A stretch of DNA of 64,000 nucleotides from Gammaproteobacteria bacterium (GTDB lineage: Bacteria > Pseudomonadota > Gammaproteobacteria > JAKDMP01), in the NCBI GenBank assembly GCA_027018875.1, contig JALUYA010000015.1, positions 1 through 64,000 on the forward strand, in the 5' to 3' direction. The position numbers and the translations under genes were made by a program. This document shows, one piece after another, positions 53,333 through 62,296 of the stretch; position 1 is the first letter of the stretch; each line of letters starts with the position of its first letter. Under the pieces are notes generated by a model. It saw only the letters and a program-made list of their open reading frames with translations. It was not told the DNA's origin and ran no database searches.

Positions 53333-54802
53333 TCAGAAGTGCAGGGTCGCGGTGGTCGTATGGATCACATCCAGCACCCAGGCGGGTGCGACGCCCACCC
53401 CGACGATCAGCACCAGTAACGGGATCATAGTGAGCAGCTCACGCGCGTTCAGATCGGGCAGGCCTTTCCACTGTGCCCGGGGCTCGCCGAGAAAGACCTG
53501 ACCGATGGCCCGCAGGTAGAGGCCCGCGGTGACTACAATACCGAGGATAACGATAAGGGCGACGGGTTCGACCCGCAGGGTCGCCAGGAAGATCTCGAAC
53601 TCGGCCGGGAAGTGCGCCAGTCCCGGCAGGCCCAGCGAGGCGAAGGCGGCCAGTACGAAGGACCAGCCGAGTATCGGCAGCCCTTTCAGCAGGCCGCCGA
53701 AGCGGGCCATCTCCCGCGTGTGGGCACGATCCTGAAGCATGCCGACGAGAAAGAACAGTGCGCCGGTGACCAGGCCGTGGCTGACCATCTGCAGCACCGC
53801 GCCGTCCAGGGCGAGGGCACGCACGGCGGGATCGATGGCCAGCGCGGCGATGGCGACGCCGACGACGACATAGCCCATGTGATTAACGGAAGTATAGGCG
53901 ACCAGGCGCTTGAGATCGGTCTGTGCCAGGGCGGCAAAGGCGCCATAGAGCGCGCTGACCACGCCGAAGATGAGAATGATGACGGCGGCGTAGCGAAATG
54001 CCTCGGGGGTCATCTGCAAGGCGAAGCGGATCAGGCCGTAGGCGCCGAACTTTAGCATCACCCCGGCGAGGATGACGCTGCCGGCGGCGGGAGCCTCGAC
54101 GTGAGCGGCCGGCAGCCAGGTATGCAGCGGAAACAGCGGTATCTTGACCGCGAAGGTAAACAGCATTGCAACCAGCGCCAGCATGGCCGCGATACCGGTC
54201 AATGGCGGGTGGGCAATCCAGACGCGCATGTCGAAGGTATGCGGGTTACTGCCGAGATACAGGCCGAGGATGGCGAGCAGCAGCGGCAGACTGCCCAACA
54301 GGGTATAGAGAAAAAACATCAGCGCCGCACGCTGCCGGCCTTCGTGCCCCCAGCCGGCGATCATGAAGTACATCGAGACCAGCGAGATTTCGAAGAAAAC
54401 ATAGAACAACAGGGCATCCAGTGCCGTGAAGGTACCGATAGACGCGGTTTCCAACAGCAGCATCAAAACCACGTAGGCATGCGGACGTTCCCTGACCTTG
54501 GCCGAAAAAATGAAGGTCAGCAAGAACAGCAGCGCGGTCAGCAACACCAGCGGCAGACTGATGCCGTCCACGCCCACCCGGTAGGCGGCACCGATGGTCG
54601 GCATCCAGTCGATCTGCTCCACCTGGGCGAAACCCACCGGCAGTACGCCCCGCGACCACATCCATACGGCGCTCGCCAGGGTCAGTGCACTGGTACCGAT
54701 ACCGATAGCATGCACAACCCGCACCGGCGCCTTGCGTGCAGCCATAATAAGCAACGCCCCGAGGAGCGGCAGAAACAGAGTGATGGACACGATGGGAAGC
54801 AC
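53333..54802 (-). CDS. nuoM: NADH-quinone oxidoreductase-like subunit M (antiporter-type)
   Basis: A 489-residue antiporter-like subunit. The helix-5 glutamate is in FYVFFEISLVSMYFMI, the central lysine in FAVKIPLFPLHTWLPAAHVEAP, and a second lysine in GVMLKFGAYGLIRF, so the proton path looks intact. It sits between nuoL and nuoN as in complete complex I operons. High GC content and third-position bias create long shadow frames on the opposite strand. Confidence 0.94.
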   Translation of the reverse strand: MLPIVSITLFLPLLGALLIMAARKAPVRVVHAIGIGTSALTLASAVWMWSRGVLPVGFAQVEQIDWMPTIGAAYRVGVDGISLPLVLLTALLFLLTFIFSAKVRERPHAYVVLMLLLETASIGTFTALDALLFYVFFEISLVSMYFMIAGWGHEGRQRAALMFFLYTLLGSLPLLLAILGLYLGSNPHTFDMRVWIAHPPLTGIAAMLALVAMLFTFAVKIPLFPLHTWLPAAHVEAPAAGSVILAGVMLKFGAYGLIRFALQMTPEAFRYAAVIILIFGVVSALYGAFAALAQTDLKRLVAYTSVNHMGYVVVGVAIAALAIDPAVRALALDGAVLQMVSHGLVTGALFFLVGMLQDRAHTREMARFGGLLKGLPILGWSFVLAAFASLGLPGLAHFPAEFEIFLATLRVEPVALIVILGIVVTAGLYLRAIGQVFLGEPRAQWKGLPDLNARELLTMIPLLVLIVGVGVAPAWVLDVIHTTTATLHF

Positions 54803-54816
54803 TCGGGCGTCTCCTC

Positions 54817-56634
54817 TTAAAAGGCCAGTAAAGTCACAAACAGGACGGCGAAAATCAGCGCGGTTGCCACCACGCTGATAGCCAGTTCGCGATGGATCAG
54901 GCCGCTCTGCAAGGTCCGGGCGCGATTGCCGAGATTGACCGTACCCCGCACCAGGGAAAAGATCAGCCCGTCGATGCCTTGGTCATCGCTACGGCGCACG
55001 GCCCGGCCGAGGCCGAGTCCCAGCCGGCCCACCGCCATCACCCCGGCGTACAGGCCGCGTTCCAGCCGCTCGCAACCGCGGGCCAGGGTGAGCGCGGGAC
55101 GTACGATCCAGACATCGACACCGCCGGCGATGGCAAAGCCTTGCCGGGCCCAGGGCAACAGCGGTCCCAGCAGACGCCGCCCGGGGATGAACCAGCCCAG
55201 CGCCAGGCCGCCCAGTGCCGCACTCAAGCCCAAAAGCCGTGCCAATGCGGGTTCGGGAACCGGGGTTGCCAACAGGGTTTCAATGAAGGGAAAAGCCGCC
55301 CCCAGGCCAATGGCCAGGATGACCAGTCCGGCCAGCCCCGCCCCCATCCAGCGCAACCCCGCCACGGGTTGATCCCGGCGCTTGCCCTGCCACAGGATAC
55401 GCAGGGCCCGGGCCATGTAGGCCCCGGTCAACAGGGTGCCGGCCAGGGCGAGCGGCGCCAGGAGTCGCGCGTTGGACGAGGCCAGGGAGGCGGCGATGAC
55501 GGCATCCTTGGCAAAGAACCCGCTCAGCGGCGGGATGCCGGCCAGGGCCAGTGCCGCCAGGGTGAAGCCGGCGAAGATCCATGGCCGGTCCCGGCCGGCG
55601 CCGTGCAGGTCCGCCAGACGGGTGGAGTGGCGGCTGTGCTGGAACACCCCGGCACCGAGGAACAGGGAACTCTTGATGGCCGCGTGGGCGATCAGCAGCA
55701 GCAGCGCCGCCTTGGGCACGCCGGCCCCGACCGCCACCAGCATGAGGCCGTACTGGCTGGAGGTCGAAGCCGCCAGCAGGCGCTTGAGGTCCCTCTCGGC
55801 GAGGGCGATGAGGCCGGTGACCACGGTGGTGATCCCGCCGACGATGCCGATGGCGAGCAGTGCGTCCGGCGGCAGCAGGGGTGCGGTGCGGATCAGCAGG
55901 ATGGCGCCGGCGGCCACCAGCGTCGCCGAATGCAGCAGGGCGGAGACCGGCGTGGGACCGGCCATGGCGCGCTGCAGCCAGTCGTGCAGCGGAGTCTGTG
56001 CGGACTTGCCCATGGCGGCCGCCAGCAGCAGGAGTCCGACGGCGACGCTCGCCCCTGCGCCGCTGTGCAGGGTGACGGCGATCTCGCTGCTGCCGGTGGT
56101 GGCGATGAGGAGGAACACGGCGGCGTAGAGCCCCAGGTCGGCCGTGCGGGTGTAGAGGAAGGCGCGTGTGGCGGCCGAAGCCACGTCGGGACGCCGATAC
56201 CAGAAGCCGATCAGCAGATAGCTGCTGAGCCCGATGAGTTCCCAGGCGGCGAGCAGCAATATCCAGTCGCCGGCGAGCACCAGCGTCTGCATGGCCGCAA
56301 TGAAGAACGACATGGTGGCGAAGAAGCGCACCTTCTCATCGTCCTGCTTCATGTAGCCGACGGCATAGATCAGCACCAGGGCGCCGACCACGGCGACCAA
56401 GGTCGACAGCAGTGCGGTCAGGGGGGTGCCGACCAAGCGCAGCGGCATGTCCGGCAGGCCGGGCAGGATCAGCGCGGCGTGCAGGCCGGCAGATGCGCCG
56501 GCCAACAGCACCAGGCTGGCGATGAGACCGGCACCGGCCCCCAGCAGCGCAAGCATGGCAGGGGCACGGCGCAGCACCGGGATCCCGGCCGCCGCCGCGA
56601 GGGGCGCAAGCACGACCAGGGCGAGGGGGCTCAT
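54817..56634 (-). CDS. nuoL: NADH-quinone oxidoreductase-like subunit L (antiporter-type)
   Basis: A 605-residue antiporter-like subunit with the C-terminal extension expected of NuoL. AAWELIGLSSYLLIGFWY contains the helix-5 glutamate; AMGKSAQTPLHDWLQRAMAGPTPVSALLHSAT contains the channel lysine and conserved histidines (here as separate short motifs). The lateral helix region after residue 500 is shorter and arginine-rich. Starts with an ATGA overlap with nuoK. Its presence argues for ion pumping or antiport by the complex. Confidence 0.94.
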   Translation of the reverse strand: MSPLALVVLAPLAAAAGIPVLRRAPAMLALLGAGAGLIASLVLLAGASAGLHAALILPGLPDMPLRLVGTPLTALLSTLVAVVGALVLIYAVGYMKQDDEKVRFFATMSFFIAAMQTLVLAGDWILLLAAWELIGLSSYLLIGFWYRRPDVASAATRAFLYTRTADLGLYAAVFLLIATTGSSEIAVTLHSGAGASVAVGLLLLAAAMGKSAQTPLHDWLQRAMAGPTPVSALLHSATLVAAGAILLIRTAPLLPPDALLAIGIVGGITTVVTGLIALAERDLKRLLAASTSSQYGLMLVAVGAGVPKAALLLLIAHAAIKSSLFLGAGVFQHSRHSTRLADLHGAGRDRPWIFAGFTLAALALAGIPPLSGFFAKDAVIAASLASSNARLLAPLALAGTLLTGAYMARALRILWQGKRRDQPVAGLRWMGAGLAGLVILAIGLGAAFPFIETLLATPVPEPALARLLGLSAALGGLALGWFIPGRRLLGPLLPWARQGFAIAGGVDVWIVRPALTLARGCERLERGLYAGVMAVGRLGLGLGRAVRRSDDQGIDGLIFSLVRGTVNLGNRARTLQSGLIHRELAISVVATALIFAVLFVTLLAF

Positions 56635-56942
56635 CCTTTCAGCTCCCGCGCCTCTTCCATCTCGACCGATCCCCTGGCGCGGAAGCGTGCGATCGCCACC
56701 CCGAATCCGACCGCCATTTCGACCGCCATCACGGTCATGACGATGAGCACGAACATCTGGCCCGCATAACTTTCCGGGTGGAGGAAACGCCAGAAGGCGA
56801 CCAAGTTGACCAGTGCGCCGGCCAGGATCAGCTCCACGCCCATCATGATCATGACCAGATTGGTTTGGGACAGCGCGCCGTAGAGGCCGATGCCGAACAG
56901 TCCCGCGCCGACGATCAGGGCCGTCAGCAAGTCCGGGCTCAT
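56631..56942 (-). CDS. nuoK: NADH-quinone oxidoreductase-like subunit K
   Basis: A 103-residue, three-helix membrane protein. GVELILAGALVNLVAF holds the first conserved glutamate and MAVEMAVGFGVAI the second, both part of the proton path in complex I. Overlaps nuoJ upstream and nuoL downstream by ATGA, so translation is coupled. Confidence 0.94.
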   Translation of the reverse strand: MSPDLLTALIVGAGLFGIGLYGALSQTNLVMIMMGVELILAGALVNLVAFWRFLHPESYAGQMFVLIVMTVMAVEMAVGFGVAIARFRARGSVEMEEARELKG

Positions 56943-57466
56943 GATGTCTTCTTCCTTTGCAGCACCGGCATGGCGACCGCGGTCGCGGCGATCATGGCGG
57001 TCAGGATGGTGACGCCGGCGGTTTCGAAGATGATCATCGAGCGTCCCAGCAGCTCCGTACCCAGTCCCCGGATCTGTTCCGCGGCCGCGGGGGCGACGGT
57101 TGCCGTCGGACCCCAGTGCGCAAACAGCGCGACCCCGGAAACCGCGAGCGCGCCGATCACGCCCGCCGCGATGGACAGACGCTTCTGGTGGGTCATGTCC
57201 ATTTCCCCGAGTCCGCCCGGGTCCATCATGAACATCACCATGAAGATGGCCATGATGCTCATCTCCGTGGCCATCATCATGATCTGCAAGACACCGAGAA
57301 ACTCCGCCTGCATGGCCAGAAACATCGCACCGAGGGCCGTCTGCGAGAACAGCAATGCCAGCGCCGAGCGCATCATGGATGAAGTGCGGAACACGACCAC
57401 GCCGAACCAGAGCGCGGCGATGCCGAAAAGGGCGATGAAGAAGGTTTGCAGTGTGATCACGGCCAT
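56939..57466 (-). CDS. nuoJ: NADH-quinone oxidoreductase-like subunit J
   Basis: A 175-residue membrane protein starting [15 protein letters not shown]. Five helices are visible, with the methionine-rich helix LGVLQIMMMATEMSIMAIF in the place of the NuoJ pi-bulge helix. The ATG at 57466 lies ten bases inside the end of nuoH; the much longer open frame upstream is a GC-driven artefact. The methionine richness (MMM, FMVMFMM) is notable. Confidence 0.9.
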   Translation of the reverse strand: MAVITLQTFFIALFGIAALWFGVVVFRTSSMMRSALALLFSQTALGAMFLAMQAEFLGVLQIMMMATEMSIMAIFMVMFMMDPGGLGEMDMTHQKRLSIAAGVIGALAVSGVALFAHWGPTATVAPAAAEQIRGLGTELLGRSMIIFETAGVTILTAMIAATAVAMPVLQRKKTS

Positions 57467-58353
57467 ACCAGCACCATAACGCCGACGATGAAGATATTGA
57501 GCAGGGCCAGCGGAATACCCAGTTTCCAGCACCAGGCCAGCAGGTGCGCCTCGCGGATGCGCGGCAGATAATGCCCGATCAACAGCATGGTCGCGCTTAC
57601 GGCTAGTATCTTGACGGCGCTCCAGGCCCAGGGCGGCAGTACCGGTCCCAGCCAGCCGCCCAGATAGAAGACCACCGTGGCCGCCGACAGCGTGATCACC
57701 AGCACCAGTCGTCCCAGCCGGAAGACAGCCAGGCGGACGCCGGTATACTCGCTCGTCACGCCGCCGGCCAGTTCCCCCTCCGCGCTCGGCAGGTCGAACG
57801 GCGGCAGGAAGGCGACCCCCATGGCGGCGATGAAGAACAGGACAAAACCGAGCGGTTGGTAGAGGATGTTCCACAGCCCGGTCTGCGAGGCGACGATGTC
57901 GGTGGTGAGCAGCGATTCGGCCCGCATGGCGACCGCCGTGATGGGCATGACGATGAGCATCGAGTAGGCGATGAGCTGGCCCAGAAATCGCCAACCGCCG
58001 ATCAGGGCATAGGCGCCGTCCGGTCCCCAGCCGGCCATCAACAGGGCCACCAGCACGTAGGCCAGGGCGGCATTTACGAACAGGGCGCCGGTGGCGAGGT
58101 TGGTGATGAAAAGCCCCGGCGCCAACGGCAGGACGGCGGCGGCCAGCAGTGCGGCGATCAGCAGCAGCGCCGGCGCGGTTTCGAAGAAGAGCCGGTCCGG
58201 TTGGCGCGGGACCACGGATTCGCGGCCCAGCAGGGCCATGGCCGCCCAGCCCGGTGCGGCGAGGCGCAGGCGGCCGGTTGCCAGCCGGGCCTCGAGGACC
58301 GCGACCAGATACGCGCCCGCGAAGAGGAACCCGAGGACGACGGCAATCCTCAT
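57457..58353 (-). CDS. nuoH: NADH-quinone oxidoreductase-like subunit H
   Basis: A 298-residue membrane subunit. [17 protein letters not shown] and [15 protein letters not shown] match the conserved quinone-side loop (PFDLPEAE in the family). The N-terminal loop, normally ERK-x-x-GR-x-Q-x-R-x-GP, reads [16 protein letters not shown], so it is degenerate at the contact to the N2-cluster subunit. This fits the loss of the cluster in the fused partner. Its ATG overlaps the fusion gene stop as ATGA. Confidence 0.92.
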   Translation of the reverse strand: MRIAVVLGFLFAGAYLVAVLEARLATGRLRLAAPGWAAMALLGRESVVPRQPDRLFFETAPALLLIAALLAAAVLPLAPGLFITNLATGALFVNAALAYVLVALLMAGWGPDGAYALIGGWRFLGQLIAYSMLIVMPITAVAMRAESLLTTDIVASQTGLWNILYQPLGFVLFFIAAMGVAFLPPFDLPSAEGELAGGVTSEYTGVRLAVFRLGRLVLVITLSAATVVFYLGGWLGPVLPPWAWSAVKILAVSATMLLIGHYLPRIREAHLLAWCWKLGIPLALLNIFIVGVMVLVWP

Positions 58354-60089
58354 TGCACGACCTCCCAGGGCGACAGGTCCAGCGAGGCGACCGTGGTGAG
58401 CCCATCCCCCAGTTCCTGCTGTTCCAACAGAGGCGCCACCAAGTCCAGGTGGTGGGTGGACGGCGTATCCAGTCGCGCATCGATCACGCGGCCGTTGTCC
58501 AGAGTCAGTTGCAGACGGGCTTCGCCTCGCGGCGTTTCCACGGCAGCCTCGCCTTTGCCGGATATCACTCCGATATCGACCGGTGTCGGCAGCACGATGG
58601 CCCCCGCGGCCTTGATGAGAGCGAGGCTGTGGCGGGTCTCGTCGAGGCGAACGTGCAGGCGGGCCAGGGCATCCCCCCTGTCCCGACTGACCGCTGTGAA
58701 CCCCAGGGTGGAGCAGGTCTTGTCCCTGCTGCGTGCATCGTCGCCGACCCCGGTGGCGCGCGCCACCGGACCACGCAACACGGTGTCCGGTACCATCCGA
58801 CCGATACCTGCCGTGCGGGATTTCAGTAGCGGGGTTCGCTGCAAGCGTTTGATGAGGGCCTGGAGCGCCGGGCTCAGCGCCATAACTTGCTTTATATCGG
58901 CATGCAGGAACTGCAATTGCAGCGACGCGGCACGGCGTAGCAGCCAGCCGAAGCCGATTTGTCGGGCAAACAGAGCCAGCCAACCCAGATGGCTGGCGAT
59001 GCGTTCACGCTCCATGGCCGCGATGCGTCCGCGCAGAATCTCCTCGTCGGGGGCCTGTCCGGCCGCGGCTTCCAGGGTACGGCAGGCTAGCAGGCGGTAA
59101 CAGATCGGCGCCAACGGGTCCGACGCGCTGAGGTGCTCGACAAAGTCCGCCGCCCCCATGCCGGACGCCGGCAACGCCCCGGATCCGCCTACGAGCGACT
59201 GCGCGCGGGCCTTCGCGATGCCGTCCCCGTCGAGTGTCAGGGTTAGAAGCAGGCCGCCCGGCAGCCCAGGGAAGAACGGGCCGAACGGCACCTCGATCCA
59301 GTCCATCGGCAGGCCGTCGGGGCTGCGCGGCAGATCCTTGGTTACTTCGACCATGGACATAAAACCCATATCGCCGTGGTCCATATCGGCGTCCTGATGT
59401 CCCTGTGCGTGTTCGTCGGCCGATCCGGCCTCGCGGGGCACCAAGTTCATGCCGCATTTGGGACAGGACCCCGGCTCACCCTGCACAATTTCCGGGTGCA
59501 TGGGACAGGTGTATTCGGGCGGGGTAGCGTGCTCTGCGCCGTGATGGGGTTCCGCCGAAGCTGACGCCTCGCGGGGCACCAGGTTCATGCCACACTTGGG
59601 ACAAGAGCCCGGTTGGTCCTGCACCACTTCCGGGTGCATGGGACAGGTGTATTCGATCCGGATCTGTAGTGCCGGGGCATCGAAATCGGATACGCCGAGT
59701 CGGAAGGCGCCGCGGGAAAAGGCGGATCGGAGTCGGGTCACTCCGTCGAGAAGTCCGGATTGCGACAGATCGGCGGTAACGTCGGCGTGAGGCAGCGGCG
59801 AGGGAGTGGCGCTGGCTCCGAGCGAAAAGATTGCACGGGGCCGCATCATCTGGGCATACAGGACGATTACGGCATCACCCAGTTCACGAGGGACGGGGCC
59901 GACCAACAGCAATACATTGGCGTGGCGCGGTGTGGCGGCGATCTGCAGCCCGGCGGATTCGATGTCCAACCCGCGGGCGCGGGCCACTTCCGGGCCCGGG
60001 ACGATGATGGCATGAAGATCGCGGGCCATCGCCGCCGCCGTCAGTCGGCGCAGTCCGGATACAGTCCCCGCTCGAGCGCCTGCGATCAC
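58350..60089 (-). CDS. Fused NuoB-like / two heavy-metal-binding domains / NuoD-like subunit
   Basis: A 579-residue fusion with GTG start, directly after nuoA. Residues about 50-92 ([20 protein letters not shown], then RAIFSLGA) match NuoB or group 4 hydrogenase small subunits, but no cysteine occurs before residue 149, so the N2 4Fe-4S cluster cannot form. Residues 147-173 and 193-219 are two copies of the YTCPMHPE...[12 protein letters not shown] metal-binding domain known from copper/heavy-metal exporters, followed by a His/Asp-rich linker (about 225-242). Residues 262-579 are NuoD-like: [13 protein letters not shown] stands where GPQHPxTHG is usual, then [12 protein letters not shown] and RLDETRHSL. 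NiFe cysteine pairs are absent. NuoC is missing. It should be the only hydrophilic part of this complex. Confidence 0.85.
   Translation of the reverse strand: MIAGARAGTVSGLRRLTAAAMARDLHAIIVPGPEVARARGLDIESAGLQIAATPRHANVLLLVGPVPRELGDAVIVLYAQMMRPRAIFSLGASATPSPLPHADVTADLSQSGLLDGVTRLRSAFSRGAFRLGVSDFDAPALQIRIEYTCPMHPEVVQDQPGSCPKCGMNLVPREASASAEPHHGAEHATPPEYTCPMHPEIVQGEPGSCPKCGMNLVPREAGSADEHAQGHQDADMDHGDMGFMSMVEVTKDLPRSPDGLPMDWIEVPFGPFFPGLPGGLLLTLTLDGDGIAKARAQSLVGGSGALPASGMGAADFVEHLSASDPLAPICYRLLACRTLEAAAGQAPDEEILRGRIAAMERERIASHLGWLALFARQIGFGWLLRRAASLQLQFLHADIKQVMALSPALQALIKRLQRTPLLKSRTAGIGRMVPDTVLRGPVARATGVGDDARSRDKTCSTLGFTAVSRDRGDALARLHVRLDETRHSLALIKAAGAIVLPTPVDIGVISGKGEAAVETPRGEARLQLTLDNGRVIDARLDTPSTHHLDLVAPLLEQQELGDGLTTVASLDLSPWEVVQ
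59428..59654 (-). repeat. 138-bp tandem repeat encoding the two metal-binding domains
   Basis: Segments starting at 59428 and 59566 are near identical for about 90 bases (both open GCCTCGCGGGGCACCA on the plus strand) and repeat with a 138-bp period. They encode the two C-P-M-H-P / C-P-K-C-G-M domains. The close DNA match points to a fairly recent internal duplication. Confidence 0.85.
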
Positions 60090-60455
60090 CTATTGCCTCC
60101 GCAACGCACCCTGGCTCCATCCGTACAGCAGGCCGAGAAAGAGGATGGCCAGGAAAACGCCCATGTCCAGCAGGGCGACCAGCCCCTCCTGCTTATACAC
60201 CACCGCCCACGGGTACATGTAGGCCATCTCCATATCGAAGGCCAGAAACAGCAATGCATAGCCGTAATAGCGTGCGTGATAGCGCACCCATACCGGATCC
60301 CGCGCCAGACGGCCGGACGTCGCCGGCACGTCCTTGCCCGATTCCCGGCGCGCCCGCCCGAGGGCGCGGGCTGCCGCGTACAGGCTCAGCACCAGCCCAA
60401 CCGTACCGACGGCCAGGCCGAGTAATACGCCATATTGTGCCAACGCGTTATTCAC
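60090..60455 (-). CDS. nuoA: NADH-quinone oxidoreductase-like subunit A
   Basis: A 121-residue, three-helix membrane protein. RYHARYYGYALLFLAFDMEMAYMYPWAVVY follows the NuoA pattern around the conserved FDVE (here FDME) and P-W. First gene of the operon; the fusion gene starts right at its stop. Upstream lies a 503-bp noncoding region with the presumed promoter. Confidence 0.92.
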   Translation of the reverse strand: MNNALAQYGVLLGLAVGTVGLVLSLYAAARALGRARRESGKDVPATSGRLARDPVWVRYHARYYGYALLFLAFDMEMAYMYPWAVVYKQEGLVALLDMGVFLAILFLGLLYGWSQGALRRQ

Positions 60456-60958
60456 CCTGGGTATCCTTTCATCCGTTCGACGAGCCGTGCATCGATGTAA
60501 TACTGCCGCTCCTGCAACCTGGCGGCTATCGTTCCGGTTGCTCCCGATTCAATATTGGTGGGTTAGATCGGGATGAGAGTTCAGTGTACAGCAAGACTGA
60601 GAAGTCATAAATTTTCCTCCGCCCGCCCGTGCACTTCCCCGGCGACGGCGGGTCGTGAGGAGAGGATAGGGGAAGGTGACTGACCGGCCGATCGAAATAA
60701 TTTGGCGCGCTCTCCTACGCCGGATCCGGGTGATTGCAGCGATGAGGCCGCATAGGCATTACTCCACTCAATTCTGCGGCCCAAAGTAACACCACTTTCC
60801 AAAGACTAATCCATTTCCCTGCAATATTCCGAATGCTTCGGAAACACTCATACAAATATTTATCCTTTATCTGGATATATTAGGTAATAGATTGTTTCGT
60901 AAGAATTATCTTGTTTGTGGAACATCTGTATTAGCGAGGCATATTATGCATAAAACAT
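60456..60958. promoter_or_regulatory. 503-bp noncoding region upstream of nuoA
   Basis: The nuoA-proximal half is GC-rich and the other half AT-rich. TTCCGAA-TGC-TTCGGAA (60827-60843) is a perfect inverted repeat with a three-base spacer, a good operator candidate. It must carry the minus-strand nuo promoter and the 3' end of the mtnP transcript. I see no FNR box, tRNA or credible gene; a 65-codon minus-strand frame (60605-60802) is composition-driven. Confidence 0.45.
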
Positions 60959-61705
60959 TCAATCCGACCCCAGCATGGGGAGCAAGGCCGCAAGCAGGGA
61001 GTGCACCTGGGTAACGCCCCGCTTCAGGTATTCACGAATTTCGGCATGGATATTCTGCCCCGCCGGCCCACGTCCCGCGGCCCAATTAGTCACCAGGGCG
61101 CAAGTGGCGTAAGAAAGTTCCAGTTCACGGGCGAGCACGGCCTCGGGCATACCCGTCATGCCGACCAGATCACAACCATCGCGTTCGAATCGGTTTATTT
61201 CAGCCGCGGTTTCCAGGCGCGGGCCCTGCATCGCCGCATACACCCCCCCATCGGAGATTTCTGCCTTCCCGGCTTTACCTGCCTGTAAAATCAGCATTCT
61301 CAGGTCGGCATCATATGGAGAACTGAAATCCACATGTACCACCCGGCCTTCCTCAAAAAACGTACTGTCACGCCCATGGGTATAGTCAACTATCTGATCG
61401 GGAACCACAAGCGTACCGGGGTGAAAACGGGAATTAATTGCTCCCACCGAGGCAAAGGCGATGACCTGTTCCACCCCGATATTTTTCAACGCCCAAAGGT
61501 TCGCGCGGTAATTGACCCGATGCGGGGGAATAGTGTGCCCATAGCCGTGGCGAGCGAGAAATACAGCCTTGTGGCCTGCAAGTACACCATGGGCCAAAGG
61601 GCCGGAAGGCTCCCCATAGGGAGTAAAAACCACCTCCCGGCGGTATATTTCAAGTTGTTCCAGTCGGGTAAGACCGGTTCCTCCGAGAATGGCCAGCTTG
61701 GGCAT
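60959..61705 (-). CDS. S-methyl-5'-thioinosine phosphorylase (MTIP) family
   Basis: A 248-residue purine-nucleoside phosphorylase-family enzyme of methylthioadenosine salvage. ILGGTGL binds phosphate, ARHGYGHTIPPHRVNYRAN and GGVYAAMQGPRLETAAEI line the active site. Near the base pocket it reads VTNWAAG, the asparagine form described for thioinosine phosphorylases such as that of Pseudomonas, where MTA phosphorylases have Asp-x-Asp. So deaminated substrate is likely, giving hypoxanthine for the Hpt enzyme encoded three bases upstream. Stop of hpt at 61709; ATG at 61705. Confidence 0.88.
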   Translation of the reverse strand: MPKLAILGGTGLTRLEQLEIYRREVVFTPYGEPSGPLAHGVLAGHKAVFLARHGYGHTIPPHRVNYRANLWALKNIGVEQVIAFASVGAINSRFHPGTLVVPDQIVDYTHGRDSTFFEEGRVVHVDFSSPYDADLRMLILQAGKAGKAEISDGGVYAAMQGPRLETAAEINRFERDGCDLVGMTGMPEAVLARELELSYATCALVTNWAAGRGPAGQNIHAEIREYLKRGVTQVHSLLAALLPMLGSD

Positions 61706-61708
61706 GGG

Positions 61709-62296
61709 TCAGCCTCCTTCATTCAGGGCATAGATAGCCGGAAGATTACGCCAATGTCCCGCATCATCGAGACCGCAACCCACCACGAATGCATCCGGCA
61801 CCTCGAGTGCAACCGAACTGGGCGGGTGTATACCACCGGGGAGATGCGCTCGGCGCTTACGGGCCAATACCGCCGTGAATACTTCCCGTGCACCGGCTTC
61901 GCGGCAGAAGGCCGCAATCGTGGTCAGCGTCACCCCTTCATCGAAAATATCATCCACTACCAGCACCGTGCGTCCCGCAAGTCGCTCGGCCCCGGGTTTG
62001 CGTTCCCAACGAACCGCCCTACCCTTTCTGCCCGACCCGTAACGCCCAAGATGCACATAGTCGAGTTCCAGCGGTATCGCCAGGGCCAGCGTAAGCCAGC
62101 TGGCGTAGTAGAGCGCACCGCACATGACAACCAACACCAGCGGGTTACGCCCCTCCAACCGTGGCCGCAGCCTTTGCGCCTGCATCTGAATCGCGGTCGC
62201 TACCGCCTCGGCATCATGAACCAGCCGTCCCTCGGGATAATAATCTGATCTCGTTGGTGTGTTAATTTCAACTCTCCAGCGTAAAGGAATCACCAT
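61709..62296 (-). CDS. hpt: Hypoxanthine-guanine phosphoribosyltransferase family
   Basis: A purine phosphoribosyltransferase of about 195 residues. VLVVDDIFDEGVTL is the PRPP-binding signature and LVVMCGALYYASWLTLAL holds the pyrophosphate loop region. It salvages hypoxanthine or guanine to the nucleotide and pairs with the MTIP gene next door. The start is unsure: ATG at 62296 lies 29 bases inside nagZ without a good ribosome site, and the conserved part begins near residue 17 (SDYYPEG). A start just past the nagZ stop, perhaps at a rare codon, is possible. Confidence 0.85.
   Translation of the reverse strand: MVIPLRWRVEINTPTRSDYYPEGRLVHDAEAVATAIQMQAQRLRPRLEGRNPLVLVVMCGALYYASWLTLALAIPLELDYVHLGRYGSGRKGRAVRWERKPGAERLAGRTVLVVDDIFDEGVTLTTIAAFCREAGAREVFTAVLARKRRAHLPGGIHPPSSVALEVPDAFVVGCGLDDAGHWRNLPAIYALNEGG

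Noticed and set aside
54892-56769. 625-codon plus-strand open frame opposite nuoL/nuoK
   Set aside because: Rich in Q, G, A, R without any domain; explained by high GC at third positions of the well-supported minus-strand nuoL.
58480-58983. N-terminal extensions of the nuoJ and nuoH frames
   Set aside because: Family lengths and ATGA or short overlaps place the true starts at 57466 and 58353; the extensions lie over other subunit genes.
60605-60802. 65-codon minus-strand frame upstream of nuoA
   Set aside because: No ribosome site, composition-driven, no recognisable motif.
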